A stretch of DNA of 64,000 bases from Solenopsis invicta (Eukaryota; Arthropoda; Insecta; Hymenoptera; Formicidae): positions 21,520,728 to 21,584,727 of the forward strand of contig NC_052671.1 of assembly GCF_016802725.1 (NCBI RefSeq), read 5' to 3'. Made by a program: the position numbers and the translations under genes. The notes below the pieces were generated by a model. That model did not search any database, was not told the DNA's origin, and worked only from the letters and a program-made list of their open reading frames with translations. Below are positions 19,120 to 29,879 of this stretch, one piece after another. Every line of letters starts with the position of its first letter. Positions within the stretch are counted from its first letter, which is position 1.

Positions 19120-19601
19120 GGTCTTTATTTAATTTATTTGACTGCGTATTTAAATTGAAAATATGTTTATTGGATACGTTGCCTTTTTTTTATTCTTTTA
19201 TTACTATTTACAATATTTCCCGTAATTTCAAGTGACATTCCACCTATATACGTATAAGATTTACAATACCTCTCTACCTCCGCTATTTTTCTTACATTTT
19301 TATTTTTGATTTTTTTTTGCATCGAATTGGTTTATGTTACAGTACATCACGGTGTTAATTAATTTATATTTTTTAAACACAAGGCGCATGTGTCTGCTGA
19401 CCTGTGGTTACCTATGCAATTAACGCATTCAAGCATTACTCTTTAACTATTGTCCTCAGAGTTTGCGTCTTGGCTAATTTTCCTATTTTCTGATTTTGTT
19501 TCCCCTCTACAATTAAAAATTAGATGTCGCCATCTTAAACATTTTTTACACTTTTTAATTCTATTGATATAGGGAAAGATTTTTAATTTAACCCAATATG
19601 T
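19120..19601 (-). pseudogene. LINE ORF1, zinc-knuckle part
   Basis: Minus strand directly after Gypsy-2: KLKIFPYINRIKKC, then a CCHC knuckle CKKCLRWRHLIFNC (about 19550-19509). Farther on, in another frame, comes a second knuckle-like CVNCIGNHRSADTC (about 19435-19395) and CALC. Retroviral-type knuckles in ORF1 are typical of I/Jockey/R1-group LINEs, where they bind element RNA. The C-terminal tail continues across the TTAA MITE to a stop near 18397 (acidic, Ser-rich). Frame breaks mark it as a pseudogene. Confidence 0.7.
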
Positions 19602-19848
19602 TGTTACGAGCAAAGGGTACTCGTACACTCACGCACTCACTCCGGAAAAGAACTAGACTTCTTTATCAAACGTAAAATCACTTTTATTGTTAACGACAAA
19701 ACACGTCCATATGATAAGACAGCAAAACTCCAAAATCCGCAGACAGCTCATTTTTTTAATAAACAAGGCGTTATCAAGGAGAACGCTTCACGGCCTTATT
19801 TACACCGCAGCTCGAACTCGCCTTGCAGGGACGGCTCGGCTCGTAACA
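19602..19848 (-). repeat. Gypsy-2 3' LTR
   Basis: 247-bp LTR, TG...CA ends. A purine-rich run (GAAGAAAAGGGA on minus, about 19852-19863) sits just inside it as the polypurine tract. Confidence 0.9.
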
Positions 19849-20264
19849 CTATCCCTTTTCTTCAAGGTTGTCGTCCCGACAACTAACGCCAAGGATTCCC
19901 GAAAGCTCTTCAATTTTTGCCTTGTGCGCTTGTCTCTTCGTTTTTCGGACAAGGGGGAGGAGAAGAATTTTCCAAGGATTCATCGCCACAAAGGCTCCCC
20001 AAGTCCCCGTCTCGGCATTTGCCCTAAGGCCCGCGGGAAAACCTTGGATCAAAAATACCGGAGCGAGACGGTCTTCTTAAGAACAAGAAATATTTCAGTG
20101 ACCCTCCATATGATGTACGTCATCTCAAAGAAGCCTTAGAACTGAAATGAAAAACAAAATCCGACAAGTATTCTTTTGTAAATAACATAACTCTGAAAAG
20201 GAAAAGCTTTAATCAGACATCCTAAGAACTCATCTCCCAAAGTGAAGATTTCTAGAAAAACACG

Positions 20265-20660
20265 ACGACTTGCTGCTCTACCCCGGGTCACTGACACGGG
20301 TTACCGAACGTCGCTCGCATTATTCCCAAACTAACACCTTTTTAGGAGAAAAAGAAAAGTTTAGATGTTTTTCCTACCCCAGTTTTTTTTTTTTTTTTTT
20401 TACTTCGAGTAACTAAACGTCAACGCCCACGATTCAAACCAAAATGACGGCTTCCTGCTCTACCCTGGGCTCCTGCCACAGGTTACCGAGCGTCGTTCAT
20501 TTCTGAGATCTGTTTGCAAGACGAACTTCTGCTCTACCCTGAGATCCTGCTACAGGTTACCGAGGGTCGTCCACTTCTGAGATCTATTTGTAAGACAAAC
20601 TTTTGTTCTACCCCGGACCTCAGTTACGGGTTACCGAGTGTTGTCTTCTAAAATGCTGAA
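20265..20660. repeat. Imperfect tandem repeat (about 75 bp) in Gypsy-2 3' region
   Basis: Four degenerate copies of a unit containing CTGCTCTACCC...GGTTACCGAGCGTCGT (around 20275, 20455, 20525, 20600), two also sharing TTCTGAGATCT. It lies between the integrase remnant and the 3' LTR, where an env or regulatory region would be. No coding function seen. Confidence 0.7.
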
Positions 20661-20999
20661 TCTTATGATAATCTCCTGTTACGGAGTCTTTAAGCGTTGT
20701 CTGTGTCACTTCCAAAGCAGCAACGTTCAAATAAGAATAATTTCTGTAATAAATTGCTTAATGAAAATGTTTATTTCTTCTAACAAATAACTTTTCCGGG
20801 CTCTGATTTTCTATTCTTACTCCAATTACCTTTCCAAATACGGTGCTAACCTATCCGCATGAACTACTTTTTTCCTATGTCTCAATGATTTCTGGATACA
20901 GAATACCACTTCGCTAAGATTCCTCATTATCTTATAAGGACCCTCCCAGTTTCTTTGTAACTTAGAAGCTTTCCCTCGATCTCTTCGAGGATTAAACAA

Positions 21000-21535
21000 C
21001 TAAATTTTTTGTCCTTCCTGAAAAAGAATTTGTTTAACCCCTCGATCATACCTGTTTTTCACTCGAGTAGACCTTAAATTCATTCGTTCCCTAACGTCAT
21101 TATGTATCGATTCCAATTTTTTTCTTAACCCTCTAACATAATTTTCATCAGAATTTTTTTCAAATTCTGGAGAACTTCCTCGCAGCAAATCTAAAGGAAG
21201 CCTTAGATCTCGGACAAAATATAACTTAGCAGGAGTTACACCAGAGGTTTCATGTTTTGAAGATCTGTACGCTAGAAGAAACATTGAAACCCAATGATCC
21301 CAATCCCGTTGATTCTCGGGAATAAATTTTAACAAATAACTAATTATAGTCTGATGTTGGCGCTCTACCTGTCCATCAGACTGAGGATGTAAGGGAGTCG
21401 TCCTCGTCTTCTTAATTCCAAGTATATGCATTAATACCAAAAACACTTTACATTCAAAATTCCTTCCTTGATCGGTATGAATTTCTAAAAGAACTCCATG
21501 TCTAGAAATAACTTCTTTGACTAACTAAAGCAGCC
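21000..21535 (-). pseudogene. Gypsy-2 integrase, C-terminal half
   Basis: Resumes near 21530 with EVISRHGVLLEIHTDQGRNF (second catalytic Asp) and continues PLHPQSDGQVERQ (catalytic Glu in VERQ), then AYRSSKHETSGVTPAKLYF and a basic tail to 21000. The zinc finger and first catalytic Asp are missing because of the neighbouring replacement. It cannot be active. Confidence 0.85.
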
Positions 21536-21903
21536 CGCGTAGCCCACTGCGTAGTATTTTACTGTACACTAGCTTATCCTAAGTATGTAATTAAATTCTT
21601 TTGTTTCACTGTTATACGCAGTATCATTACCGGTTGTGTACGCGTCTTTAGTTTTTCGTTCACGCGTTATCCCCGAGTAATCGCGTCCCGCGCGCAATCG
21701 AACTAGTGATCATTGTATATATCTGCGAACGGCTTTTCTTCTGTTGTAAAGTTATCAACTATCTTTTCTTTACTGAATAAACTATCTTCTTTCTTTTGCT
21801 ACTATATACTCTGGGTATGATCATTACGGACACCTGACCAACCGACGAGCCTTATCCGAACCGATCCCAGCATTCCCGCACCGTACCGCCTAATACCGAA
21901 ATC
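21532..21903. other. Unidentified 370-bp insert replacing RNase H/integrase start
   Basis: Sequence unlike the flanking pol, moderately GC-rich. On plus it contains AATAAA (about 21775) and TATATACTCTGGGTATGATC. It sits exactly where RNase H and the first half of integrase should be, so about 1 kb of pol was lost. It may be a solo LTR of another retroelement, but no clear TG...CA ends or target duplication were found. Confidence 0.45.
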
Positions 21904-21904
21904 G

Positions 21905-23375
21905 CGTACCGTTACAAGTATATAACGGTTTAGCTATGGACGAGAATTCTTTAACAAATCTACGATAATATGAGCAAAATCCTAGAAAACTACGAATATG
22001 CTTTTTATTATGCGGAATTGGCCAATCTCTTACAGTCGCAATCTTTTCTGGATCTGTTGTAACGCCCTCAACTGATACAATGTGACCTAAATATTTATTT
22101 TTTTTTCCAAAAAGAACACATTTTTTAGGATTAATCTTTAAGTTCGCGGAGCGTATTTTAAGAAACACTTTTCTCATATTTTTCTAACATTTCTTCAAAA
22201 TTTTTGCCGAATACAATAACATCATCAAGGTAAACTAAACAAATCTTTGATAATAAATTTTGCAAAATCTTCTCCATTAATCTTTCAAAAGTCGCAGGGG
22301 CGTTACACAATTCAAAAGGCATCACATTAAACTCCCAAAGACCATTACCGATAGAAAAGGCAGTCTTTTCTTTATCTTTTGAAGAAATTTTTATTTGCCA
22401 ATAGCTGCTTTTTAAGTCTAAAGAGGAAAACCAATCGTTACCTGTTAATTGATCGAAGATGTCAACAATTCTAAGTAAAGGAAAAGAATCTTTTTTAGTA
22501 ACATCATTTAATTTCCTATAATCCACACAAAATCTGATAGTTCAATCTTTTTTTTTTACCAAGACCACCGGAGAAACCCAGGGACTTCGAGATTCTCTAA
22601 TAACTCCATGTTCCTTCATATCCTGAATAATTTTTTCCACCTCTTCTCGCAAATGAATTGAAATTCGTCGAGGTGTCTGTTTTATTGGGGAAGAATCTTT
22701 TACATTAATGGCATGTTCAACAATATCACAATTCCCTGCAACAATTTCATCAGAAAATACATCCTGAAATTCAATCAAAAATTTCGCAAAAATTTCTTTC
22801 TGACTTTCCTCTAAATTTTCTGAATCCTTAATAAAAAGCTCTTTCAAAATATCAGGAACTTTCCTGGAAAAACTTTCCATACGAGAACATCTTAAAATAT
22901 TTTTTTCACTAGATAAAAATTGAGTTCCAAAAGCGGAATCAAATACATTTTTTAAATTCACGATTTTAAGAAAATCTACTCCTAAAATACAATCATCATT
23001 AATGTCAGCAATTAACATTGGAATCTCTACAGAATAATCTCCAAATCGAACTTTCGCAACTGTCTTGTATATAATTAAAATTTTCTCCCCCGTAGGATAT
23101 TTCAAACCACAATCAAAAATCTCGACTTTCTGTTTATTAAAATCGACAAAACTACTATTTAAAATTGACACATCAGAGCCCGTATCTATTTTAAAGATAC
23201 AATATTTATTATTTATTTCTCCAGAATAGCAAAACTCATTTAAATTACATTTAATTCTGTTTAATCTGTAGGAATGTTTAATTTCCTTTCCCATAACCCT
23301 CGGGACTCTTCTTCCCTTAGTCAAACTTTCCCTGTCAAATTCGACTATTCCCTGTTTCCCAATTTCCCGGGACAT
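21905..23375 (-). pseudogene. Gypsy-2 protease and reverse transcriptase
   Basis: Frame -1 relative to gag. The protease has FKIDTGSDVSIL (catalytic Asp-Thr-Gly). RT runs from EHGVIRESRSPW through LDLKSSYWQI and VYLDDVIVF (YLDD active site) to FLGFCSYYRRFV. Lesions: in-frame TGA at 22542-22544 within the KKKDG motif, MPFELCNAPATF with Glu for the usual Gly, and a frame shift near 22175. The end at about 21905 is cut by the replacement. Entry would be by frameshifting at 23354-23360. Confidence 0.88.
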
Positions 23376-24390
23376 TCAAAACGTAAATGTCCCTCTTTTC
23401 CGCAAAGCCAACATTCCATTCGATTTTTATTTTCGTATCTTTTTCCATTTCTATTTTGTTTTATGAATTTACTTTTATCTCCATCTTTACCCTGTTTCTC
23501 TTCTTTTTCAATATCACTCTCTTTTTTTCTTAAACTGAAATAATTTTCTTTTTTTTCTTTATAAAAATTAAAATTACTTCTCTTTTTCTGTTCAAAGTGA
23601 CTTTCCTGGATAGATTTTACTGTCTTGGCTCTTTCGATCGCTACTTTTAAGGATGATATTCTCTCTAACTGGAGAGTTCTCCTTATGTACCCGTCCGATA
23701 TTGCAGAAACAAATTGTGCACAAGCAATTTTGTCCCGAACGGAATGTGGACATTCGGGATACGCAAATTGAGACAATCTCTCAATATCTGCTCCAAAAGC
23801 AGCAAAATTTTCCCCAAACTTTTGTTTCCTATTCGTAAATTGACAATAATAACTTTGTAGAGAATGAATTTCCCCGAATCGCAATTCTAATTTTGATTTA
23901 ATTCCGCGAATTCAAAATTATCCAAATCTTGAACATTTTCTAATACCGCGCGAGCTTTTCCTCTTAAGCATGAAACGAGCACAGCAGTTTTCGTCTCCTC
24001 ATTCCAACGATTCGCCCGAGCAATTAAGTTAAACTGCGAAAAGAATTCGCGTAACGGAGTACTTCCGTCAAAAGTATCTGGTTTTAATTTAAGACCCGAC
24101 TCATTGTTTAACAAAATTCGAGAGGTTTCTTCCTCTCCCGTGATAACAGTTTCTCTCTCGAGAGGCAAAATATTCTGATCGCGCGCATCTCTGGTTTTAT
24201 TAGCGGCACTATTACAAGAAAGACTTAGCTGGTTTTCTCGAAGATGCCGGAGTTCCATTTTTCGTTGTTGCGACGTTTCACCTTCAACATTTTCAGATGT
24301 CCGCTCAATTTTCGTTGTTAATATCGTATGCCCGGCGTCTTCCGAGGAACGTGTGCAGAACCCTCGGCGTGGGGTATTTGTAAGAGGCAT
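23345..24390 (-). pseudogene. Gypsy-2 gag
   Basis: N-terminal part 24390-23887: LKPDTFDGSTPLREFFSQF and a capsid-like helical region. C-terminal part 23884-23345: more capsid, a Lys/Glu-rich stretch, then one CCHC knuckle CWLCGKEGHLRFEC. The two parts are joined by a one-base loss near 23893 (A-run). It overlaps pol by 31 nt, and the slippery heptamer G GGA AAC (23360-23354) lies six codons after the knuckle. Confidence 0.85.
23354..23360 (-). promoter_or_regulatory. Predicted -1 frameshift heptamer in Gypsy-2
   Basis: Minus strand TTG GGA AAC in the gag frame gives G GGA AAC, three codons before the gag stop, with pol in the -1 frame. It is the same heptamer as in Gypsy-1 (5161-5167). No strong GC stem is visible downstream here, so activity is less certain. 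Confidence 0.6.
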
Positions 24391-24421
24391 TGTATGTCGT
24401 TTCTCTCTGTCTGTCCGTTCG

Positions 24422-24439
24422 ATCCCGGACGAGCCCCCA
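24422..24439 (-). promoter_or_regulatory. Gypsy-2 primer-binding site, tRNA-Pro type
   Basis: Minus strand TGGGGGCTCGTCCGGGAT starts 3 nt after the 5' LTR. It is the complement of the tRNA-Pro 3' end and the same 18-mer used by murine leukaemia virus. Confidence 0.92.
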
Positions 24440-24442
24440 AAA

Positions 24443-24690
24443 TGTTACGAGCAAAGGGTACTCATACACTCACGCACTCACTCCAGAAAAGAACTAGACT
24501 TCTTTATCAAACGTAGAATCACTTTTATTGTTAACCACAAACCACGTCCATATGATAAGACAGCAAAACTCCAAAATCCGCAGACAGCTCATTTTTTTAA
24601 TAAACAAGGCCGTTGTCAAGGAAAACGCTTCACGGCCTTATTCACACCGCAGCTCGAACTCGCCTCGCAGGGATTGCTCGGCTTGTAACA
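24443..24690 (-). repeat. Gypsy-2 5' LTR
   Basis: 248-bp LTR matching 19602-19848; TGTTACGAGC...GTAACA ends. Confidence 0.9.
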
Positions 24691-25690
24691 ATATTAATGC
24701 TACTTCCGGTAGCAAATTAAAGAGAAATTTGATTTTAATGCTCGATGTATCCATCAACTTATTTTATTCCCAATATTTAATTCTTCAATAGAAGTAAATT
24801 CTACGTTGACGTTAGGAAATTTTAAGACTTGTTGAATTTCTTCGATGCTCAATTTGGTATCGATTCCTTTTATAATCCCGAACCTGTTCACTTTATAATT
24901 TGGTATATAAGCAATCTAATTATTGTTGTTTAGCGTTTGGTTAATGATATAGTTATTAGCCTCAAAGTACAACTTAAAACTTATTTCTATGATTTTTTCC
25001 CAATTTTCCTGATTCTACTAATATTTTTAATATTTGCATTAAATAATTTTCCGTCAATGCTTATAGAGTGAAGATTCCTTACGTTTTCGTTTACATTTAT
25101 TGACTATACCACGTATAATGGATTATTTAATGCCCTATAGCAATTAGTTTTTTTGCTGTTAAATTCTTAATTCTAAACGAATTATCATCCTTATCTTTCA
25201 TTCTTATCATCCTCGCTAAATTCCTTATCCCCTGCTACTCTATTTTGATTTTTTAATAAATTTCCATTATTATTCCCCTCCGTATTGTTTTTCGTCTGAT
25301 TAGATTCTACTTCCATTAATTTAAGTTTATCCCTTGATCTGACTTCCGACATATTTTTCTTGGATAACTCTTTACTTATGGTTATACCGTTCCCTTCTAT
25401 TTCCGTAAAAGCTTGTGCTAGGATATTTTCCCCGCTTACTAATAACTCTAATGAGGCCCTATCTACTACCCATCTATCTTCCATTACCTCCTTTCCCCCA
25501 ATGAAGAAGGCATTACCACCTGCCAATTCGTGTCATTCTCTTTCTGAATCTATGTATTGAGATGCTTCTATATTTTCCTTATCTTTTAAAGGAGGTCCTA
25601 ATGTGGGACTGGTAACAGAATTACTCGATCTCTGTTCTATATTTGTCTCTCCTCCTTCTACCGTGCTCTTATTTTTCTTCATGAAGTGTG
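24691..25690 (-). pseudogene. LINE ORF1, N-terminal part
   Basis: Minus-strand frames upstream of Gypsy-2. 25526-25191 encodes a hydrophilic segment (FIGGKEVMEDRWVVDRASL..., Asn/Lys/Glu-rich). Lower down come IIKGIDTKLSIEEIQQVLKF and IHRALKSNFSL, an RRM-like pattern seen before the knuckles in LINE ORF1. The reading frame continues into the knuckle segment at 19601 once Gypsy-2 is skipped. Degraded. Confidence 0.55.
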
Positions 25691-26463
25691 TCCTTTTTCA
25701 TCTGTTTTTACAATTTATTTTCCAGAATTTTATTTTATAATATTTTATTTTATGTGTGATTGGAATGATCGTCACAAATGTTAAGCTGAGTTTAATAACG
25801 TTCGTCAAACTGATAAAGAAAAAATAATAGGACAATTTGTGCATTATATTTAAAAGTTAATATTTAAAAAGTTGATAATTTGAGAGACATTATGAGTCTT
25901 GTGTGTGAAGAGAACAACAAATTAATTCAGAAATCCTAGTTTTTTGTCGATGCAAATAATTTCCCTGAGATTTTCTGTAAATTAATCGTATGGAAAAGGA
26001 AGCGGAACGGTTCACCATGGAAAGCCTTATTCGTCATTCGTGTCGAAGAACGCTTTTTCGAGTAGTTTCCAAGAGGCCTGTTTATCTTCTTCCCTTTACA
26101 TTGAAAGAAGAAAGATAAACTCTGAACTAGTGCAGCCAGTTTAATTAAAAAAAACAGGCCTAAGGTGTATTCTCTCGCTTTTTTCCCATCTGTGTAACTA
26201 AACTGCACAATTCACATAAACACTTGTCAGTGTCTATTCTACGAGTATGACGAAAAAATAGTTACATAATGGTACGTTTTCTAATTACACTTTAAAGTTA
26301 AAATTTTTTTTAAATTACGCAGATAATTTTTTATTAATTTTAATCAAAGAATTGATTTTTTAAATCAATTATTTTATTCATTCCATTTTTCAAATTTATG
26401 TGGCTTTTGCTTCATCGCAAAGATAAACTAAAAGCAGAGCAAGGTAATATGTATGTACACCCA

Positions 26464-26657
26464 CGGTAATTAATTCTGTCCCTTGAAAAATTTTTCAAAC
26501 TGAGAAGTCGTTATCTTTCTACATACTTACAATTTACGATTAATATAATGATCAATAACTTCTAGTTGTTAAATTAATCATGAACAGCAAGTATGTAGAA
26601 AGATGTTAATTTCTCAGTTTGGAAAATTTTTTGAGGGACAAAATCAATTACCGTAAA
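26464..26657. mobile_element. Short palindromic MITE
   Basis: About 190 bp with arms of about 75 bp: GGTAATTAATTCTGTCCCT...CTTTCTACATACTT inverted in the right half. No ORF. It lies inside the left arm of the larger inverted repeat 26270-32640 and explains part of the length difference between those arms. Confidence 0.75.
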
Positions 26658-28270
26658 TGTACAAATGTCTTTGTGCATTTATCGATACAAGGTTCATAAA
26701 TTTCTCTATCAATTTCTAAATATTACAATTATTACAGATTTAAGAGAAGTTAGTCAATTCAATGTTAGTAAATTAATAGTTATACATACTTTAGATTTAC
26801 CCTTCTATTTACAATTTAAATTTTACCGTTTCACATCAGAATAGATTAAATAAATAACAAGCTTGTGTTTAAAAAAACTGAAAAGTACAGTGCATTTTTA
26901 CAATTAAAAGCAAATATAATTGAAAAATGATACTCATACTTTCCTTTAAAAAGCTTGTTTTCTGCTAATAAATGGATTACCCAGCTAAGTTTAATCAAAT
27001 TTCTCGTCATTTATTCAAGATTAATTTTTTTGCTATGATTTTTCATGTAGATTTAATTAATTACGCTACCCTCCGTTTTTAGACTTATTTTCTGTTGTTT
27101 GAACAAACTTTATCATTTCCGATGTATTTTTGCGCGTTGAACACGAATCTGGAAAACAAATTGCTCTGTCACGTCAGATTTTTGACAAAAGTGAAGTTAA
27201 AGTGTGCAAAAATGACATTTTTTTTACATATTTGCGATTCTTTTCCTAACAAAGTAATTTTTTTCTATTTCCGTTTATTTCATTTTAAAGTGCAAATTTG
27301 TTTCTTACAGGATTTCGCATTTGAAAAAGATAAAGAAATTGATATTTGTTTTTTTGCAGATTCATCTAGTTTTTTATTAAAAATCTTTTTCTGGATAGAT
27401 ATATCTATACAAACTGATTTTGATATTAACGGCAAAGGTAAAGTTCTACCGTAGCCTATACTAATGAAAATAATATTTCTCAAGAAAATGAATAAAATTT
27501 TTAAGTGGATTTTTTGTAACAATGAAACGATACTTTTGTTTCACTTTGCAATAGGTTGTATTTGACTCACTTATCGAAGATTTTTGACGTTTTCACTCTT
27601 TCACATGTAATGCATTTTAGTAAGACAGACAATCTAAATTAGACAAGTTTAATGTATGTAACGTATACGTATTGATACAAGCGCAGCCAAAACAAGCTTG
27701 CACTATGTTTTTTATCTGTAGACTATTTAGCCGTAAAAGAAGAAATTTTACAATCTTTCTACATTTCCCAGAGTGCACATGGAGGCAGCTTATATTACAT
27801 TCCCGTTTTTTTTTCTGATTTATATATTTTTATATTTTCTTATTTTTAATTGTTTTTTCTCTAAAATTATAATATCTAATGTATTAATAGGATAGTTAAC
27901 TTTATAATAGATAAGTATAGTTAAGTATTAATAGTGTAATAGTATAGTTAATATTATAGTTAAGTACTCAAGGATTTCAAAGCAGCGTCTAATATGCTTT
28001 CTTTTATGAAGTACTTCTGATTCCTCACGTTTAAGACATCAACAATAGTCCGCTAATATGTGAATGTCTCATCTTTCTTGATATCTTCTCTCCATTTCTT
28101 TAATATCTTTGAAATCTTTCATCTTGCTCTTCGCTTCCCAGAGCATATTTAGGAAAGCAGTCTATATGGGAGTACAAGAAGTGAATTTAAGCTCATATTA
28201 CAACCTAATTTTTGAAAATATGAGAGCATATCGCTTACGATTTTCTTATACTCTGGATATTTGATGTTTC

Positions 28271-29670
28271 CTAAAAACCCGTTAATAACTTTTTTAATGG
28301 CAACCCAAGCAATTTTTTGTCAATAGCTTTTTCAAACTTTTTATCCTTAATTAATGACCTTATTTCCGGACCCACAAAGATACTTTCCTTCACTTTGGCA
28401 TCAAATAGTTTTGGAAACTTCTGAACAAGGTATTTGAAGTAATTTCCTTCTTTATTTGGAACCTTCGTAAACTGCTTCATAAGACCTAACTTTATGTGGA
28501 GTAGAGGTAGTAGTATTTTGTTTGGATCAACTAAGGGTTCTCGTAAAATATTTTTTGTTCCTGGTGTTAGCTTTTTTCTGAGTAGCCATAATTTTCTAGT
28601 CCAATGCTCACTTTTAGCTCTGCTACCCCACTCTAAAGAAAACATGGATATTTGGTAAAACCAGATTGCTGATCAAGAACCATATTTTATTTTTATATTA
28701 TTTTTATATTATATTATTTATATTTTATATTATTTTTAGGTCTTTACAAAATTTCCATTTATGCTTGTCATACTGAATTGCCTTTAGTAGGATTTCGACA
28801 TATGTTTCTTTCAGATAAACTGAATGTACAATTGGAACACAAGCATATCTACCTCCATTATGAAGAAGGACACCTTTTAAGCTTCGCTTAGATGAATCAG
28901 CGAAAAGTCGCCATTCGAGTGATCTATAAATGTCAAGTCTCAAGGTTTTCCTTAACTAGGAACACTAATGCAATACACTAAAGAGTTTTTTGCAAAAAAG
29001 AACGAAAGAAATTCTTTTTCACGATGTTAATACTAATTGATTAATTTTTGAAGCTCGCAAATTTCTCTCCTGAAGTCTTAATGCTAAAAGTAGCTCAAAC
29101 ATTTTACTGAAACTCAAATCTCTGACCATAATGTTCAAAGCATTTTGGGTGAGTTTTGGCGTATCACTGTCAGTTTCAGCCGTTTCAAAATCTTCATTAT
29201 CAACTCCATTAACTTGGTTGTAACAGGAAGGTGAAACAGATGAAATATCTTGTCCCTGTGGATGATGTGGTATAAGAACATTATATCAGTGAGAAATAGA
29301 TTTGGTAGCACTAGAAACATCTGGATAAATAATTGCCTTTTTATTCTTAGTAATAAATCCACGTATCATGGTCATACAAAAATGGCAGTCATCTAAATGA
29401 TTAAGAGATTCAAGCCATATCATTGGAATGCCAAATGGCTTCTTTTTTCGTTTTTTTTATTTTCCAATTTCGTAATGTTTTGACACAAAACTTGCAGACA
29501 ATATGAAGAACCCAAGTTTTATCTTGGTGTTTAATTTTCATTGGTGGAAGTAGTGAAAATAAGCCGACAAATTCAGTTATAACAGTCCTTTGTTTTTCCA
29601 CAACATATCTACCATAAATGTAACAAAATTTGTCGAGACTATTGACACAATCTCGTGATGTCATTTTCAT
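28271..29670 (-). pseudogene. Repetitive insect transposase-like protein, unclassified
   Basis: Broken minus-strand frames in the order of one protein: 29670-29410 with LDKFCYIYGRYVVEKQRTVI, HQDKTW and a CX2C (CKFC) pair, like a zinc-binding N-terminus with one Cys changed to Tyr; 29362-29135 degraded; 28943-28725 with EWRLFADSSKRSLKGVLLHN; 28700-28271 with QQSGFTKYPCFL, RAKSEHW, ILLPLLHIKLGLMKQF and FVGPEIRSLI. I recall this combination as a multicopy protein family in insects, but cannot name the superfamily. It sits inside long inverted repeats. Stops, shifts and an apparent insertion near 28700 show it is dead. Confidence 0.5.
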
Positions 29671-29879
29671 TTAAAAGAATAAAAATGCACTACACGCATT
29701 TGTTTCGGATGGAATTATATTTTTAGAAAAAAGCTAAAGAAAAGATATATACTCAATTCTAGACGAAAAAGTGTACAATGCGAGTGCTAATACAAACTAA
29801 TAACAACAGCCGACGCAATAATTCCATGGGAGACGCTAGAGCAAATGCTGTAGGATGAGTGCCACACAGCAGGCGTCGC

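Larger units (their letters stand above)
19602..24690 (-). mobile_element. Ty3/Gypsy LTR retrotransposon (Gypsy-2), defective
   Basis: LTRs of about 248 bp (19602-19848, 24443-24690) start TGTTACGAGC and end with its near-complement. By eye they differ at roughly 13-15 positions (5-6%), so this copy is older than Gypsy-1. Primer-binding site is tRNA-Pro type. Minus-strand gag and pol are present but carry a gag frameshift, an in-frame stop in RT (22542-22544), further frame breaks, and replacement of RNase H plus the first part of integrase by about 370 bp of unrelated DNA. It is inserted in the LINE ORF1; ATAT occurs at both flanks, but with two extra bases on one side. AT-rich codons contrast with Gypsy-1. 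Confidence 0.9.
16819..25700 (-). mobile_element. LINE with CCHC ORF1 (I/Jockey-like), split by Gypsy-2 and a TTAA MITE
   Basis: Minus-strand non-LTR element reading from about 25700 to 16819. ORF1 occupies about 25690-24691 and 19601-18397, interrupted by Gypsy-2 (19602-24690) and a TTAA MITE (18528-19119). ORF2 endonuclease follows at about 17890-16830, with RT absent. Motifs are given in the sub-entries. A GT-rich microsatellite (17418-17600) sits inside ORF2. The element is 3'-truncated, the opposite of the usual LINE 5' truncation. It lies in integrin intron 2 in the same orientation. Confidence 0.7.
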
